Shown here: positions 19,394 through 28,071 of the stretch, in pieces
Layout of the letters: the number at the start of each line of letters is the position of its first letter
Numbering within the stretch: the stretch's first letter is position 1
Origin: Bradyrhizobium uaiense
Lineage (GTDB): Bacteria > Pseudomonadota > Alphaproteobacteria > Rhizobiales > Xanthobacteraceae
Assembly: GCF_010811875.1 (NCBI RefSeq)
Contig: NZ_VKHP01000006.1
Coordinates: 1-64,000, forward strand
DNA: 64,000 nt
Reading direction: 5' to 3'
Notes under the pieces: generated by a model
Told to the model about the DNA's origin: nothing
Databases searched by the model: none
Seen by the model: only the letters and a program-made list of their open reading frames with translations
Program-made: the position numbers and the translations under genes

Positions 19394-20752
19394 CTAGCGC
19401 CCGCCGTCCGGCCCCATCACCAGGTTCGGCAGCCAGGTCGATATCTCCGGGAAGAAGCAGAGCATCAGCACTGCGAACATCATCAGCAGCACGAACGGCA
19501 GCGTGCCCCAGATCACCTCGCTCAGCGGGATGTCGGGCGCGACGTTGCGGATGACGAAGATGTTGAGGCCGACCGGTGGGTGGATCAGGCCCATCTCCAT
19601 CACGATGGTCATGACGATGCCGAACCAGATGATGTCGAACTCTGCCGCGCGCAGCGGCGGCAGGATGATCGGCGCGGTCATCAGGATGATCGAGACCGGC
19701 GGCAGGAAGAAGCCGAGCACGATCACCATCACGAGGATCGCAAACAACAGCTCCCAGCGCGGCAGGTGCATCGCGACGATCGCCTCCGCAGCCGACTGCG
19801 AGATGTGCAAATAGCTCATCACGTAGGAGTACAGCAGCGACATGCCGATGATCAGCATCAGCATAGTCGACTCGCGGATGGTCGATTTCAGGATCGGCGA
19901 CAGGTCGCTCGGTTTCCACACGCTGTAGATCACGGCGATCAATCCGAGCGCCAGCAGGCCGCCGAGGCCGGCGGTTTCCGACGGCGTGGCGTAGCCGCCA
20001 TAGAGCGCGATCATCACGCCGGTCAACAGCAGCACGAACGGGATCACGCGCGGCAGCGCGCTGAAGCGCTCGGCCATGGTGAACTCGTCGCGTTGCAGGA
20101 TCGCGGCATCCTTGCCGGTCGCGTCATAGGCGGCCTTGGCCATGGCGTATTCCTTGCGGAAGCGGAACACGGCGTAGAGGCCGAACAGCGACACCAGCAG
20201 CAGTCCGGGGCCGATGCCGGCGAGAAACAACCGTCCCAGCGATTTCTCGGCGGCGACGGCGAACAGGATCATCGTGATCGAGGGCGGCAGCAGGATGCCG
20301 AGCGTGCCGCCGGCGGCGATGATCCCCGCGGCAAAGCCGCCGGAATAACCGCGCTTGCGCATCTCCGGAATGCCGGCCGAGCCGATCGCCGAGCAGGTCG
20401 CGGGCGAGGAGCCGGCCATCGCCGCAAACAGCGCGCAGGCGAACACATTGGCGACGCCGAGCCCGCCGGGCACGCGGTGCAGCCAGGCATGCAGCGCCGA
20501 GTAGAGATCCTGGCCGGCGCGCGATTTGCCGATCGCCGCGCCCTTCAGGATGAACAGCGGGATCGACAGCAGTGTGATCGAGGCCATCTCCTCGTAGACG
20601 TTCTGCGTCACCGTATCGAGCGAGGCCGCCGGCATGTAAATCGCCATGAACACGACCGCGACCGCACCGAGCGCGAATGCGATCGGCATGCCGGAGAACA
20701 TCGCAAGCAGGGTGGCAAGCCCGTAGGAGATGCCAATACCAAACACGGTCAT
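19394..20752 (-). CDS. TRAP transporter large permease (DctM type)
   Basis: A 452-residue inner membrane protein with about 12 hydrophobic segments. It carries the DctM motifs SGMPIAFALGAVAVVFMAIYMP at the N-terminus and GSSPATCSAIGSAGIPEMRKRGYS in the first half. In the second half are GGYATPSETAGLGGLLALGL and the end motif MGLIHPPVGLNIFVIRNV. It provides the sodium-driven translocation path. Its ATG overlaps the stop of the small permease gene by 4 nt (ATGA), and it is the last gene of the operon. Confidence 0.93.
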   Translation of the reverse strand: MTVFGIGISYGLATLLAMFSGMPIAFALGAVAVVFMAIYMPAASLDTVTQNVYEEMASITLLSIPLFILKGAAIGKSRAGQDLYSALHAWLHRVPGGLGVANVFACALFAAMAGSSPATCSAIGSAGIPEMRKRGYSGGFAAGIIAAGGTLGILLPPSITMILFAVAAEKSLGRLFLAGIGPGLLLVSLFGLYAVFRFRKEYAMAKAAYDATGKDAAILQRDEFTMAERFSALPRVIPFVLLLTGVMIALYGGYATPSETAGLGGLLALGLIAVIYSVWKPSDLSPILKSTIRESTMLMLIIGMSLLYSYVMSYLHISQSAAEAIVAMHLPRWELLFAILVMVIVLGFFLPPVSIILMTAPIILPPLRAAEFDIIWFGIVMTIVMEMGLIHPPVGLNIFVIRNVAPDIPLSEVIWGTLPFVLLMMFAVLMLCFFPEISTWLPNLVMGPDGGR

Positions 20753-21303
20753 CGACGCGCGCCACCGGTCAGCGGAATGAGGATTTGCAACAACAGCTGC
20801 ACGCAGAGCAGCGTCATGCCCAGCGCCATCAGCCCATAGGGGATGGCAAGCGGCGGTGACCACATCGAGTTCGACACTTGGCCGTCGACATAGGCCTCGT
20901 GCGCCAGGGTCCAGGACTTCCAGGCGAAGAAGGTGCAGAACGCGAAGCTCGCGACATCGACCAGCCACAGCCTGATGCTGTTGGCACGCGCCGAGAGTAG
21001 TCCGACGAACGCCTCGATGCTGACATGGCCACGCTGGCTCTGGACATAGGCCGAGGTCATGAAGGTGGCGCCGACCAGCAGGAACACGGCGGCCTCGTCC
21101 TGCCAGTAGTTCGGGCTATGGAACAGGGCGCGGCCGAGCACGCTGTAGCTCAGGATCACGCAGGCCGCGATCAATGCGAGCGCGGCGAACACCACGATGA
21201 TGTTGTTGCAGACGGACAGCGCGCGTCCAAGCATGGCCACGGGCGTACTGCCCGCCGCCGTGCTTGCGGCTTCAGCCTGATCCGCGACCGGACCATGCAT
21301 CAT
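20749..21303 (-). CDS. TRAP transporter small permease (DctQ type)
   Basis: A 184-residue membrane protein with four hydrophobic helices, DctQ-like, including YWQDEAAVFLLVGATFMTSAYVQ and the typical QRGHVSIEAF after helix 2. It binds and helps the large permease. The start at 21303 overlaps the binding-protein stop by ATGA, and its stop overlaps the large permease start the same way, so the three genes are translationally coupled. Confidence 0.9.
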   Translation of the reverse strand: MMHGPVADQAEAASTAAGSTPVAMLGRALSVCNNIIVVFAALALIAACVILSYSVLGRALFHSPNYWQDEAAVFLLVGATFMTSAYVQSQRGHVSIEAFVGLLSARANSIRLWLVDVASFAFCTFFAWKSWTLAHEAYVDGQVSNSMWSPPLAIPYGLMALGMTLLCVQLLLQILIPLTGGARR

Positions 21304-22322
21304 GCGGCGACGTCGCTTGCGAGCTTCAGCAGGTTGGCTGCCGTCGCCGTCTTGGCGCCGTAGTCCTTCCAGGCGGTGTCGCGCGCGATGTCGCGCCACT
21401 TGCCGACAACGGCAGCATCGAGCGCGCTGACTTTGGCGCCGGCCTTCTCATAGACCTTGGCCACTTCGGCATCGTCATCCTGCGCGCCCTTGCGGCCGAA
21501 CGCCTCGAGCTCGGTGCCGACAGCGAGGATGATGTCCTGCTGGTTCTTCGGCAGCTTGTCGAAGATCGCCTTCGACATCATCAACGGCTCCAGCATGAAC
21601 CAGTAGGAAGCGCCGGCACCCGAGGTCAGCGACTTCGCGACCTCCTCGAGGCGGAACGAGATCAGGCTGGTCGAGGAGGTGATACCGGCGTCGCAGGCAC
21701 CAGTCTGCATTGCGGCGTAGATCTCGTTGGACGGCACCGACAGCACGGCGGCGCCGGCGGTCTGCAGCACCATGTCCATCTCGCGCGAGCCGCCGCGCAC
21801 CTTGAGGCCCTTGGCGTCCTCGGGTGCCACGATCGCCTTGGAGCGGCTGGCGACGCCGCCGGCCTGCCAGACCCAGGAGATCAGCAGGATGCCCTTGTCG
21901 GCGAGGAAGTCGCTCAATGCTTTGCCGACCGGCTCCTTCTTCCAGCGCAGGCCCTGGTCGTAGGTCGTCACCAGGCCCGGCATCAGGCCGATATTGGTCT
22001 CCGGCAATTCGCCGCCGGCATAGGGCATCGGATAGAGGCTGAGGTCGAGCGCGCCCTTGCGCATCGCCGAGAACTGCGCGTTGGTCTTGATCAGCGACGA
22101 GTTCGGATAGACCTCTGCGGTGAGGTCGCCGCCCGAGCGCTTGGCGACCTCGGCCGCGAACATCCGGCACAACCTGTCGCGGAAGTCGCCCTTGTCGATA
22201 GTGCCGCCGGGAAACTGATGCGAGATCTTCAGCGTGGTCGCGGCATGCGCGGTCCCGACGCCCATCCGCAGGATCGCGGGTGCGGCGAGGGCGGAAGCGA
22301 GGACGTGGCGGCGTGTGAGCAT
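21300..22322 (-). CDS. TRAP transporter substrate-binding protein (DctP family)
   Basis: A 340-residue periplasmic binding protein. The N-terminus MLTRRHVLASALAAPAILRM has a twin-arginine-like leader with cleavage after AHA. The DctP fold is visible in LKISHQFPGGT, in MRKGALDLSLYPMPY and in VPSNEIYAAMQTGACDAGITSS. The last matches the ligand-carboxylate-binding segment of the family. The substrate is unknown but probably an organic acid. AGGGGAA precedes the ATG. First gene of the dctPQM-like operon on the minus strand. Confidence 0.92.
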   Translation of the reverse strand: MLTRRHVLASALAAPAILRMGVGTAHAATTLKISHQFPGGTIDKGDFRDRLCRMFAAEVAKRSGGDLTAEVYPNSSLIKTNAQFSAMRKGALDLSLYPMPYAGGELPETNIGLMPGLVTTYDQGLRWKKEPVGKALSDFLADKGILLISWVWQAGGVASRSKAIVAPEDAKGLKVRGGSREMDMVLQTAGAAVLSVPSNEIYAAMQTGACDAGITSSTSLISFRLEEVAKSLTSGAGASYWFMLEPLMMSKAIFDKLPKNQQDIILAVGTELEAFGRKGAQDDDAEVAKVYEKAGAKVSALDAAVVGKWRDIARDTAWKDYGAKTATAANLLKLASDVAA

Positions 22323-22657
22323 GGTTGTTCCCCTGAAGAGCTTCTTGAGTGGCTGTTAGGCTGGCGCGGAGCTTCAGCTTAGCCGGTCTTGGCGTGAATA
22401 TTCTCTAGTCTGATAGTTCGAGGCGCCGTGATAGTGCGAGCCGATGTGCGTCAGCAAGTCGTGCCGTTGCTGCGGCGCACACTGCCGCGCCATGGCACAG
22501 CGCCGCCACTCAACCCGCGCGCGACCAAACGTCCGGGCGTGCGTGCAGCGTTGCTTCAAGAAATCGTTATTGGAGGTAACAACGGGCGGTGCAAGTGCGT
22601 CGAGCAGAGAGCGGCAAGTCGTCGCGCTCACATTCGACCACACAAGGGATCATCGAC

Positions 22658-22891
22658 ATGACCACCAAGACCTCCCTCGGCCTTTCCGCCGCGCTGCTCG
22701 CGTTCAGCCTGGCGCTGGCGCCCGCCGCCTTCGCTCAGGACAAGATGGGCAAGGACGACGCGATGAAGAAGGAAGACACGATGTCCAAGGATGCCATGAA
22801 GAAGGACGGTGGCATGATGAAGAAGGACGACGCCGTGAAGAAGGACGGCGGCGCGATGATGAAGAAAGACGACGGCATGAAGAAGAACTGA
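22658..22891 (+). CDS. Pentapeptide MXKDX repeat protein
   Basis: A 77-residue exported protein. A signal peptide (LSAALLAFSLALAPAAFA) is cleaved before QDKMGKDDAM. The rest is repeats of the form M-x-K-D with many Met, Lys and Asp (KMGKDD, MSKDAM, MMKKDD, VKKDGGAMM). This pattern defines the small periplasmic MXKDX family. The function is unknown; binding of metal ions by the Met/Asp residues is a guess. A terminator hairpin follows at 22916-22938. Confidence 0.8.
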   Translation: MTTKTSLGLSAALLAFSLALAPAAFAQDKMGKDDAMKKEDTMSKDAMKKDGGMMKKDDAVKKDGGAMMKKDDGMKKN

Positions 22892-22915
22892 TTGCCGCCA
22901 TCGCTCATCGTCTAC

Positions 22916-22938
22916 AGGCCCGCCGTCGCGGCGGGCCT
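22916..22938. terminator. Bidirectional terminator hairpin
   Basis: A perfect 9-bp stem AGGCCCGCC / GGCGGGCCT with a 5-base loop sits between two convergent genes, 24 nt after the MXKDX stop and 10 nt from the DUF6481 stop. On the plus side it is followed by GGTTGTG, not a long T-run. Confidence 0.6.
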
Positions 22939-22947
22939 GGTTGTGCC

Positions 22948-23304
22948 TCAGCGCTTCTTCTTGCCGCGTTCCTTACGCGCCGCGTAGCGGGCGTCGCGCT
23001 TGGCCTTCTGGTCCGCGAGCAGCGCCTCCTCACGGGCGGCTTCCTCTTCCTTCTCGCGCGCGATCCGCGCGGCCTCGGCTGCGGCGGCCTCTTCCTCGCG
23101 CCGCTTCTGTTCAGCCTTCTCGGCCTCACGGGCTTCCTTGGCCTTGGCGCGGCGGTCGGCGATCGCCGCGCGCTCTTCGGCGCGGGCCTTCACGATCGGA
23201 TCGTCAGCCCCCGGTTGGGAGCGAAATTTGTTGAGGAGGTCTTGCCGCGCCTGCAGGGCCGCCTTTTGGCGGTCGGCAAAACCCGGTTCCTTGAAGCCAC
23301 TCAT
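22948..23304 (-). CDS. DUF6481-like charged helical protein
   Basis: A 118-residue protein, almost wholly helical and charged, with long Glu/Ala/Arg/Lys stretches (EARIAREKEEEAAREEALL in part) and a basic end (ARKERGKKKR). The N-terminus MSGFKEPGFADRQKAALQAR is typical of the DUF6481 family in Bradyrhizobium. It is probably a coiled-coil cytosolic protein of unknown function. The frame is open further upstream, but this ATG fits the family. Confidence 0.7.
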   Translation of the reverse strand: MSGFKEPGFADRQKAALQARQDLLNKFRSQPGADDPIVKARAEERAAIADRRAKAKEAREAEKAEQKRREEEAAAAEAARIAREKEEEAAREEALLADQKAKRDARYAARKERGKKKR

Positions 23305-23510
23305 AGAGGAAGCCTTGCTGCTTTCTGTTCGGGTGATGGATTGGGTTCGGTTCGGCGCTTCAATAAGTGAAAGGCGACGAAAATGCCAGTGGTGAACGGT
23401 GGGTTGTGGAGCAGGGGAGATATGATTGGACGGCAAATGGCCGATGGCAGCATTTGCGCCCGCCTGGCCGCCGGCGTGGTGAGTGGTTGGTCACCGAAGC
23501 TGCCGGCTGC

Positions 23511-23792
23511 CTAACCGCGCTGAAACTGCTCGCGCCGCCCGTTGCCCGAGACTTTGATGTCCAAGACCTTGATGTCCAGGACCTTGGTGCCCAACACCTT
23601 GGCGACGGTCTCGGCGGTCATCGCGCTCCGGTCCGAGACGCGCTGGGCTTCCAGCCTGTCGCGGGCCTTTTCGGTGATCAGAAGGCTGATCAGCCGCAGC
23701 CTGCTGGTCTCGTCGACAGCTTCCGAAAGCAGCTGCCTGTAACGCTGATAGTCGTAGGTCGCTTCTTGCTCGCTCACCGGCACGCCCCGCAC
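23511..23792 (-). CDS. Hypothetical protein with VLDIK repeats
   Basis: 93 residues. The first two thirds are helical (EATYDYQRYRQLLSEAVDET...ITEKARDRLEAQR). The C-terminal part has an imperfect repeat KVLGTKVLDIKVLDIKVSG encoded by tandem 15-base units at 23554-23600. The start is uncertain: ATG at 23792, or a GTG five codons later. Unknown function. Confidence 0.5.
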   Translation of the reverse strand: MRGVPVSEQEATYDYQRYRQLLSEAVDETSRLRLISLLITEKARDRLEAQRVSDRSAMTAETVAKVLGTKVLDIKVLDIKVSGNGRREQFQRG

Positions 23793-23963
23793 ACGCGCTC
23801 CACTTCAGCGCGTAGTTTTTCGCGAGTCGTGGCAGCCCGCAATGGAATTGCGGTGCCGACGGCGGCGTGTGCGCATTTCGTTGGGCGACTGTTGCAGAAT
23901 TGATCGCACGCAACCGTGCAAACGGTCATGATGCGGGCGACGGCAATTGGGAACCGAAGCGGC

Positions 23964-24140
23964 ATGAGCGAATCCGAGGACGGAGGCAATCGCCGCAGCG
24001 CGCTGATCGGACTGCTGGTCGCGGTCGTCATGCTCGCGGTCGGACTTTGGCTTGCGCGCAACCTGACGGCGGCGAGCAAGATGCAGGATTGCCTGATGTC
24101 GGGCCGGACCAACTGCAATGTGATCGAGCCGGCGCGCTGA
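23964..24140 (+). CDS. Small single-helix membrane protein
   Basis: 58 residues from the ATG at 23964. A polar N-terminus (SESEDGGNRRS) is followed by one transmembrane helix (ALIGLLVAVVMLAVGLWLA) and a tail with two cysteines (KMQDCLMSGRTNCNVIEPAR) that would face the periplasm. This resembles a small conserved Bradyrhizobium membrane protein type, but I cannot name a family. Confidence 0.6.
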   Translation: MSESEDGGNRRSALIGLLVAVVMLAVGLWLARNLTAASKMQDCLMSGRTNCNVIEPAR

Positions 24141-24282
24141 CCCAACCTTGCGGCAGTGCAATATCGATCCCACATCTCCCGTGAAGACTCGGGCTGAACT
24201 GTTTGGTCCCGGTTGTGATTCCAGTCACACGCGGACGGCGGGCTGCCTCATCTATTCCCAGAGATCGGCGGGAACCAAGGCC

Positions 24283-24546
24283 ATGATGTCAAAGCTGTGG
24301 TCCGGAAAGGGCGCGGCGCTGGCTGCCGCAGGCGCGGCGGGTGCCGTTTTGGTTGCGTATCTGTCCCTGGCGCTGGCGTCGCCCGAACCGGTGTCCAGCG
24401 CGGCGCTCGGGCCGGCGTGGCAATGCAGCCGGGTGGCTTTCGTGCTGACCACTTGCACCCGCACCGCCGGGACCGAGCGCGAGGCCGAGGGCGAGCTCAA
24501 GGCGATCCCGGTACGGGCGAAGGATGATTGTCCGCCGGAGCTCTAG
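24283..24546 (+). CDS. Small exported/membrane-anchored protein
   Basis: 87 residues from the ATG at 24283. An N-terminal hydrophobic segment (AALAAAGAAGAVLVAYLSLAL) acts as a signal or anchor. It is followed by a periplasmic part with three cysteines (WQCSRVAFVLTTCTRTAG ... DDCPPEL). GGGAACC precedes the ATG. Unknown function. Confidence 0.5.
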   Translation: MMSKLWSGKGAALAAAGAAGAVLVAYLSLALASPEPVSSAALGPAWQCSRVAFVLTTCTRTAGTEREAEGELKAIPVRAKDDCPPEL

Positions 24547-24548
24547 GT

Positions 24549-24600
24549 TTTTGCTTTCTGACGCGTCGTCTTCACGCGAACCGCTGCGCTCTTCGCTCGC
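24549..24600. repeat. Partial interspersed repeat
   Basis: The bases after the small exported protein read TTTTTGCTTTCTGACGCGTC, then GTCTTCACGCGAACCGCTGC and CTCTTCGCTCG. These are degenerate versions of the intergenic repeat at 6216-6312 (TTTGACGCGTTTTCT, ACGCGAACCGG, CACTTCGCTCG). Confidence 0.45.
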
Positions 24601-24644
24601 GGCAGCTGGCATGGGCCGGGTGGACGCTGCGGCCGTATTTAAAA

Positions 24645-24842
24645 TTATTTCTTGATGGAGCTACGCGGCTTGATCGAGAGGCCGAGGCGCATCGCCATCT
24701 TCTTGATTCGTTCCGGCGAGCGGCCGGTCGCTTTCACGACCTCCTCCAGCGACTTTGAGGAGCGTGCCAGTTCCATCAGTCGTCGGTCCTCCTTGAACGA
24801 CCACCGCGGCTTTCGGGCCATCTTGTTCGTATCCTTGTGCAT
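24645..24842 (-). CDS. Small helix-turn-helix-like basic protein
   Basis: 65 residues (a second start at MARKPRW, residue 8, is possible). The sequence WSFKEDRRLMELARSSKSLEEVVKATGRSPERIKKMAMRLGL reads like a compact Myb/SANT-like or HTH fold: an acidic first helix, then a turn and a basic recognition helix. It probably binds DNA. It stands alone on the minus strand. Confidence 0.6.
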   Translation of the reverse strand: MHKDTNKMARKPRWSFKEDRRLMELARSSKSLEEVVKATGRSPERIKKMAMRLGLSIKPRSSIKK

Positions 24843-25031
24843 TGCTGGGCAACAAAGCCGCCAGGCGGGGTCGCCTGACGGCCTTGCCGGTGTGGGCCCG
24901 GACCTTGGGGAAATGTCCGGTGGATAAGCAATACCGCTTCCGGATAAGGCCGCAATTGAAACCGGAATTTAACCTAACCTATCAAGGTTACTTGCAGGGT
25001 TACTTGGATTTCGAGCGTGGCAGGAGGCCTT

Positions 25032-25247
25032 ATGCGCAAGGTCGCCATTTTGAGTGCCGCAGCATTTTTACTGTCCGGTTGCTGGCCCGACCCCGAGGTC
25101 ACGGGATCGACCAACAGTTGCGCGGCCAATCTTTATAGTCAGTTCAATCCCAAGGTCATGGATCAGTGCGTGAACGCCTGCATCAAATGTGACCACGGCA
25201 ATGTCACGACCTGCACGACCTCCTGCACGCTGAAGGGCGCGCGGTAA
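25032..25247 (+). CDS. Small cysteine-rich lipoprotein
   Basis: 71 residues from the ATG at 25032, preceded by AGGAGG. The N-terminus MRKVAILSAAAFLLSGCWPD ends in the lipobox LSGC, so it should be lipidated at Cys17. The mature part contains six further cysteines (SCAANL, QCVNACIKC, TTCTTSC), which could form disulfides or bind metal. Unknown function. Confidence 0.7.
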   Translation: MRKVAILSAAAFLLSGCWPDPEVTGSTNSCAANLYSQFNPKVMDQCVNACIKCDHGNVTTCTTSCTLKGAR

Positions 25248-25393
25248 TCGATCTGCGAATTTGCCCTTGCGAGCGGCGGTGAGGCCCCGCGGCGCCACGC
25301 CAACGGCCGCCTTGCGCGGCGCAATGAACGCCGTTATCGCGTCTCGTAGCGGCGCCGTCATCGGGCCGGAAACTGAGGGCGTGGAACAGCGCG

Positions 25394-26308
25394 ATGAGCG
25401 GTCCTTCCTATGTCGCGGTCGATTGGGGCACCAGCAGCTTCCGGCTCTGGCTGATGAGCGCCGGTGGCCAGGTGCACGGCGAACGCCGCAGCGACCAAGG
25501 CATGACCGCGGCCGCCAGGACCGGCTTTGCGGGCGTGCTGCAATCGCATCTCGACGAGCTGGGTGTCGCGGCCGATTTGCCGGTCGTGATCTGCGGCATG
25601 GCGGGTGCGCGGCAGGGCTGGGTCGAGGCCGGCTATGTCGATACGCCCGCGCATCTCTCCGACATCCTTAAAGGCGCCGTCGTGGTCGCCGGGCAGCCGC
25701 GCGATATCCGCATCCTGCCCGGGATTGCACAGCGCGATGCCGCGGCACCTGACGTGATGCGTGGCGAGGAGACCCAGCTGCTCGGCGCGCTCGGTCTGGA
25801 CCCGGCACATGAGGCCGATGTCTGCATGCCGGGAACGCATTCCAAATGGGTGCGGGTGCGTGGCGGCACGGTCGAGCGCTTTGCGACCTTCATGACCGGA
25901 GAGCTGTTCAGTGCGGTCGCGCGCGACACCATCCTGTCGCACGCCGTTGCCGGCGCGGAGGAGGCGGTCGATGGTGATGCGTTCCGCGCGGCCGTCGCCG
26001 AGGCGTATGCCGCGCCGGCGCACTCAGCCAATCTGCTGTTTCGAGTGCGATCGCGGCAGCTGCTGTTCGGCGGCAGCGCGCAGGCCGCGCGAGAGACGAT
26101 CTCGGGCACATTGATCGGCGTCGAGCTGGCCGCGGGCCTTGCCGAGCGGGAGCGAGCAGTGCCGGTTACGCTGATTGCGTCAGGCCGGCTGCAGCGGCTC
26201 TATCAAATGGCGCTCGAACGCCTTTCGATTCCGCTCGATGTCGTGGATGCGGAGGAGGCGGTTCGCCGTGGCCTCGCCGGCGCCGCGGCGGCGATCTGGA
26301 ACAATTGA
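25394..26308 (+). CDS. dgoK: 2-dehydro-3-deoxygalactonokinase
   Basis: A 304-residue kinase phosphorylating 2-keto-3-deoxy-D-galactonate in the De Ley-Doudoroff pathway. The N-terminal phosphate-1 motif is VAVDWGTSSFRLWLMSAGG. Substrate-side segments GMAGARQGWVEAGYVDTPA and PGTHSKWVRVRGG are typical of DgoK. It lies 12 nt before dgoA, so the two form an operon. No galactonate dehydratase or regulator gene is adjacent in this window. Confidence 0.93.
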   Translation: MSGPSYVAVDWGTSSFRLWLMSAGGQVHGERRSDQGMTAAARTGFAGVLQSHLDELGVAADLPVVICGMAGARQGWVEAGYVDTPAHLSDILKGAVVVAGQPRDIRILPGIAQRDAAAPDVMRGEETQLLGALGLDPAHEADVCMPGTHSKWVRVRGGTVERFATFMTGELFSAVARDTILSHAVAGAEEAVDGDAFRAAVAEAYAAPAHSANLLFRVRSRQLLFGGSAQAARETISGTLIGVELAAGLAERERAVPVTLIASGRLQRLYQMALERLSIPLDVVDAEEAVRRGLAGAAAAIWNN

Positions 26309-26320
26309 GGGATCCAACGC

Positions 26321-26956
26321 ATGAGCATTCCATTTCCGCCGATGATGCGTCCGTTGGTCGCGATCCTGCGCGGCGTCAAGCCCGACGAAACCAGTGGCAT
26401 TGTGAGCACGCTGATCGACGCCGGCATGACGGCGATCGAGATTCCGCTGAACTCGCCCGAGCCGTTCCGTTCGATCGAGATCGCGGCAAAGCGCGCACCT
26501 GCCGACGTGCTGATCGGCGCGGGCACCGTGCTATCAGCGGCCGATGTCGATCGTCTCCATGACGCCGGCGGCCGGCTCATGGTGTCGCCCAATGTCGATG
26601 TCGACGTGCTGGCCCGTGCCCGGGATCACGCGATGGTCACGATGCCGGGCGTGTTCTCGCCGACCGAAGCCCTGCTCGCTGCACGCGCCGGCGCATCGAG
26701 CCTGAAATTCTTTCCGGCGAGTGTGCTCGGCGCAGCCGGCATCACTGCGATCCGCGCCGTGCTGCCGCCGGATGTGATGATCGCCGCCGTCGGCGGTGTC
26801 TCGGACCAGAATTTCGCCGAGTACGTGAAGGCAGGCATTCGCGCCTTCGGGCTCGGCAGCAGCCTCTACAAGCCGGGCATGACGGTCGCGGATATCGCCG
26901 TCAGGGCAAAGGTGACGATCGAGGCATATGACGCGGCGGTGCAGGGCGCAGGCTAG
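26321..26956 (+). CDS. dgoA: 2-dehydro-3-deoxy-6-phosphogalactonate aldolase
   Basis: A 211-residue class I aldolase splitting KDPGal to pyruvate and glyceraldehyde 3-phosphate. It has the KDPG/KDPGal TIM barrel with catalytic Glu in AIEIPLNSP (about residue 43) and the Schiff-base Lys in ASSLKFFPASVLG (about residue 128). GAGTVLSAADVDRLHDAGG and GVSDQNFAEYVKAG are typical of the DgoA subgroup. Downstream partner of dgoK, with the same expression expected. Confidence 0.94.
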   Translation: MSIPFPPMMRPLVAILRGVKPDETSGIVSTLIDAGMTAIEIPLNSPEPFRSIEIAAKRAPADVLIGAGTVLSAADVDRLHDAGGRLMVSPNVDVDVLARARDHAMVTMPGVFSPTEALLAARAGASSLKFFPASVLGAAGITAIRAVLPPDVMIAAVGGVSDQNFAEYVKAGIRAFGLGSSLYKPGMTVADIAVRAKVTIEAYDAAVQGAG

Positions 26957-26983
26957 ACTCGGCGTGTAACTTTTGGCGGCGCG

Positions 26984-27289
26984 CTAGTCGTCCCGCTTGC
27001 CGCCGTCGATGACCCTGAACAGCGGTGCTGCCTCGCGGGGATTCTCGAGCAGTTCCTCGACCATTGCGATCGCGGCGGCGACGTATTTTTCGGTCGCGGC
27101 GTCCAGCGGCCGTTCAGCTTCGTCTGATAGCGCCAGCTTGGCGCCTTCGAGCAGTTTGCGGGTGCGGACGGCGGACTCGTCGCCGGCGGTGAGGGCGGCC
27201 CGGGCGATCGATCGCAGCACGAACAGCTCGCCCTCCAGCCGCAGCAGGCGGTCGTTCAGCTTGCTCAGGACAGTGTTCAGGTTCCGCAT
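26984..27289 (-). CDS. Hypothetical helical protein
   Basis: 101 residues from the ATG at 27289, preceded by GAGAGGACGTC. The sequence is helical and acidic (LSKLNDRLLRLEGELFVLRSIARAAL ... YVAAAIAMVEELLENPRE). No family is recognised. It is convergent with dgoA. Confidence 0.65.
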   Translation of the reverse strand: MRNLNTVLSKLNDRLLRLEGELFVLRSIARAALTAGDESAVRTRKLLEGAKLALSDEAERPLDAATEKYVAAAIAMVEELLENPREAAPLFRVIDGGKRDD

Positions 27290-27496
27290 GACGTCCTCTC
27301 CGGGCGTTGGACCCATCTTCCATACACGGTCAATCCTGACGAAATTCTTGTGCCGGCCACACAGCAGGCGACGGCATCTGCCGGAGCCATTTGTGGATCA
27401 GGGCGAATGGCCCTAGTAGAATGACCAGCGCCGAGGCGCCCCAGGCGGGGCGCGATGGGAGCATCCGCTTCACGCCATTACGACGAAGGAATGCAC

Positions 27497-27910
27497 ATGA
27501 GGATTGCCGTCGAAACCACCGTTGCCGCGCCGGTTGCGGATGTCTGGCGCGCCTACACCACGCCCGACGATATCAAGCAGTGGAATGCCGCCTCCGAGGA
27601 TTGGCACACCACGGCCGCGACCGTCGACCTGCGCGCCGGCGGCGCCTTCTCGTCGCGTATGGAAGCCAAGGACGGCAGCATGGGTTTCGATTTTGTCGGC
27701 ACCTACACCAAGGTCGAGGAGCCCCGGCTGCTCGAATATGCATTCGGCGACCGCACAGCGCAGGTTGCATTCACGCCGGAGGCCGCCGGCGTCAAGGTGC
27801 AGGTCAGCTTCGACGGCGAGGACACCCATTCGGCGGAGCAGCAGCGCGGCGGCTGGCAGGCGATCCTGGATAACTTCAAACGCTACGTCGAAGCAAAGCA
27901 GCGGTCCTGA
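27497..27910 (+). CDS. SRPBCC (AHSA1/START-like) family protein
   Basis: 137 residues from the ATG at 27497 (GAAGGA lies 6 nt upstream; another ATG at 27491 is possible). It shows the AHSA1 helix-grip pattern: VETTVAAPVADVWRAYTTPDDIKQWNAAS at the start, GGAFSSRMEAKDGSMGFDF in the middle and QRGGWQAILDNFKRYVE as the long C-terminal helix. It probably binds a hydrophobic ligand. The function is unknown. Confidence 0.88.
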   Translation: MRIAVETTVAAPVADVWRAYTTPDDIKQWNAASEDWHTTAATVDLRAGGAFSSRMEAKDGSMGFDFVGTYTKVEEPRLLEYAFGDRTAQVAFTPEAAGVKVQVSFDGEDTHSAEQQRGGWQAILDNFKRYVEAKQRS

Positions 27911-28071
27911 TCCGCGGCGACCGGAGGACGACGTGACGTTGAAGCGACCGCGCGCGACGATGCCGGCGAGCCTGATGCGGGCGTTCAAGCGGCGATGGTG
28001 CATCGGCCGAGCACGCGGGTGAGGTGACAGGTCGCTCGGCGCGATCGCGATACTGGGCCGGAGCGAATGCG

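Noticed and set aside
19580-20839. 419-residue plus-strand ORF antisense to the TRAP permease
   Set aside because: Composition dominated by Asp, Arg, His and Gln; shadow of the DctM-type gene.
22444-23370. 308-residue plus-strand ORF over the MXKDX and DUF6481 genes
   Set aside because: It reads the MXKDX gene out of frame and the DUF6481 gene antisense.
27934-28022. Possible 29-residue basic ORF from GTG at 27934
   Set aside because: Short, Arg-rich, no convincing ribosome site; likely chance.
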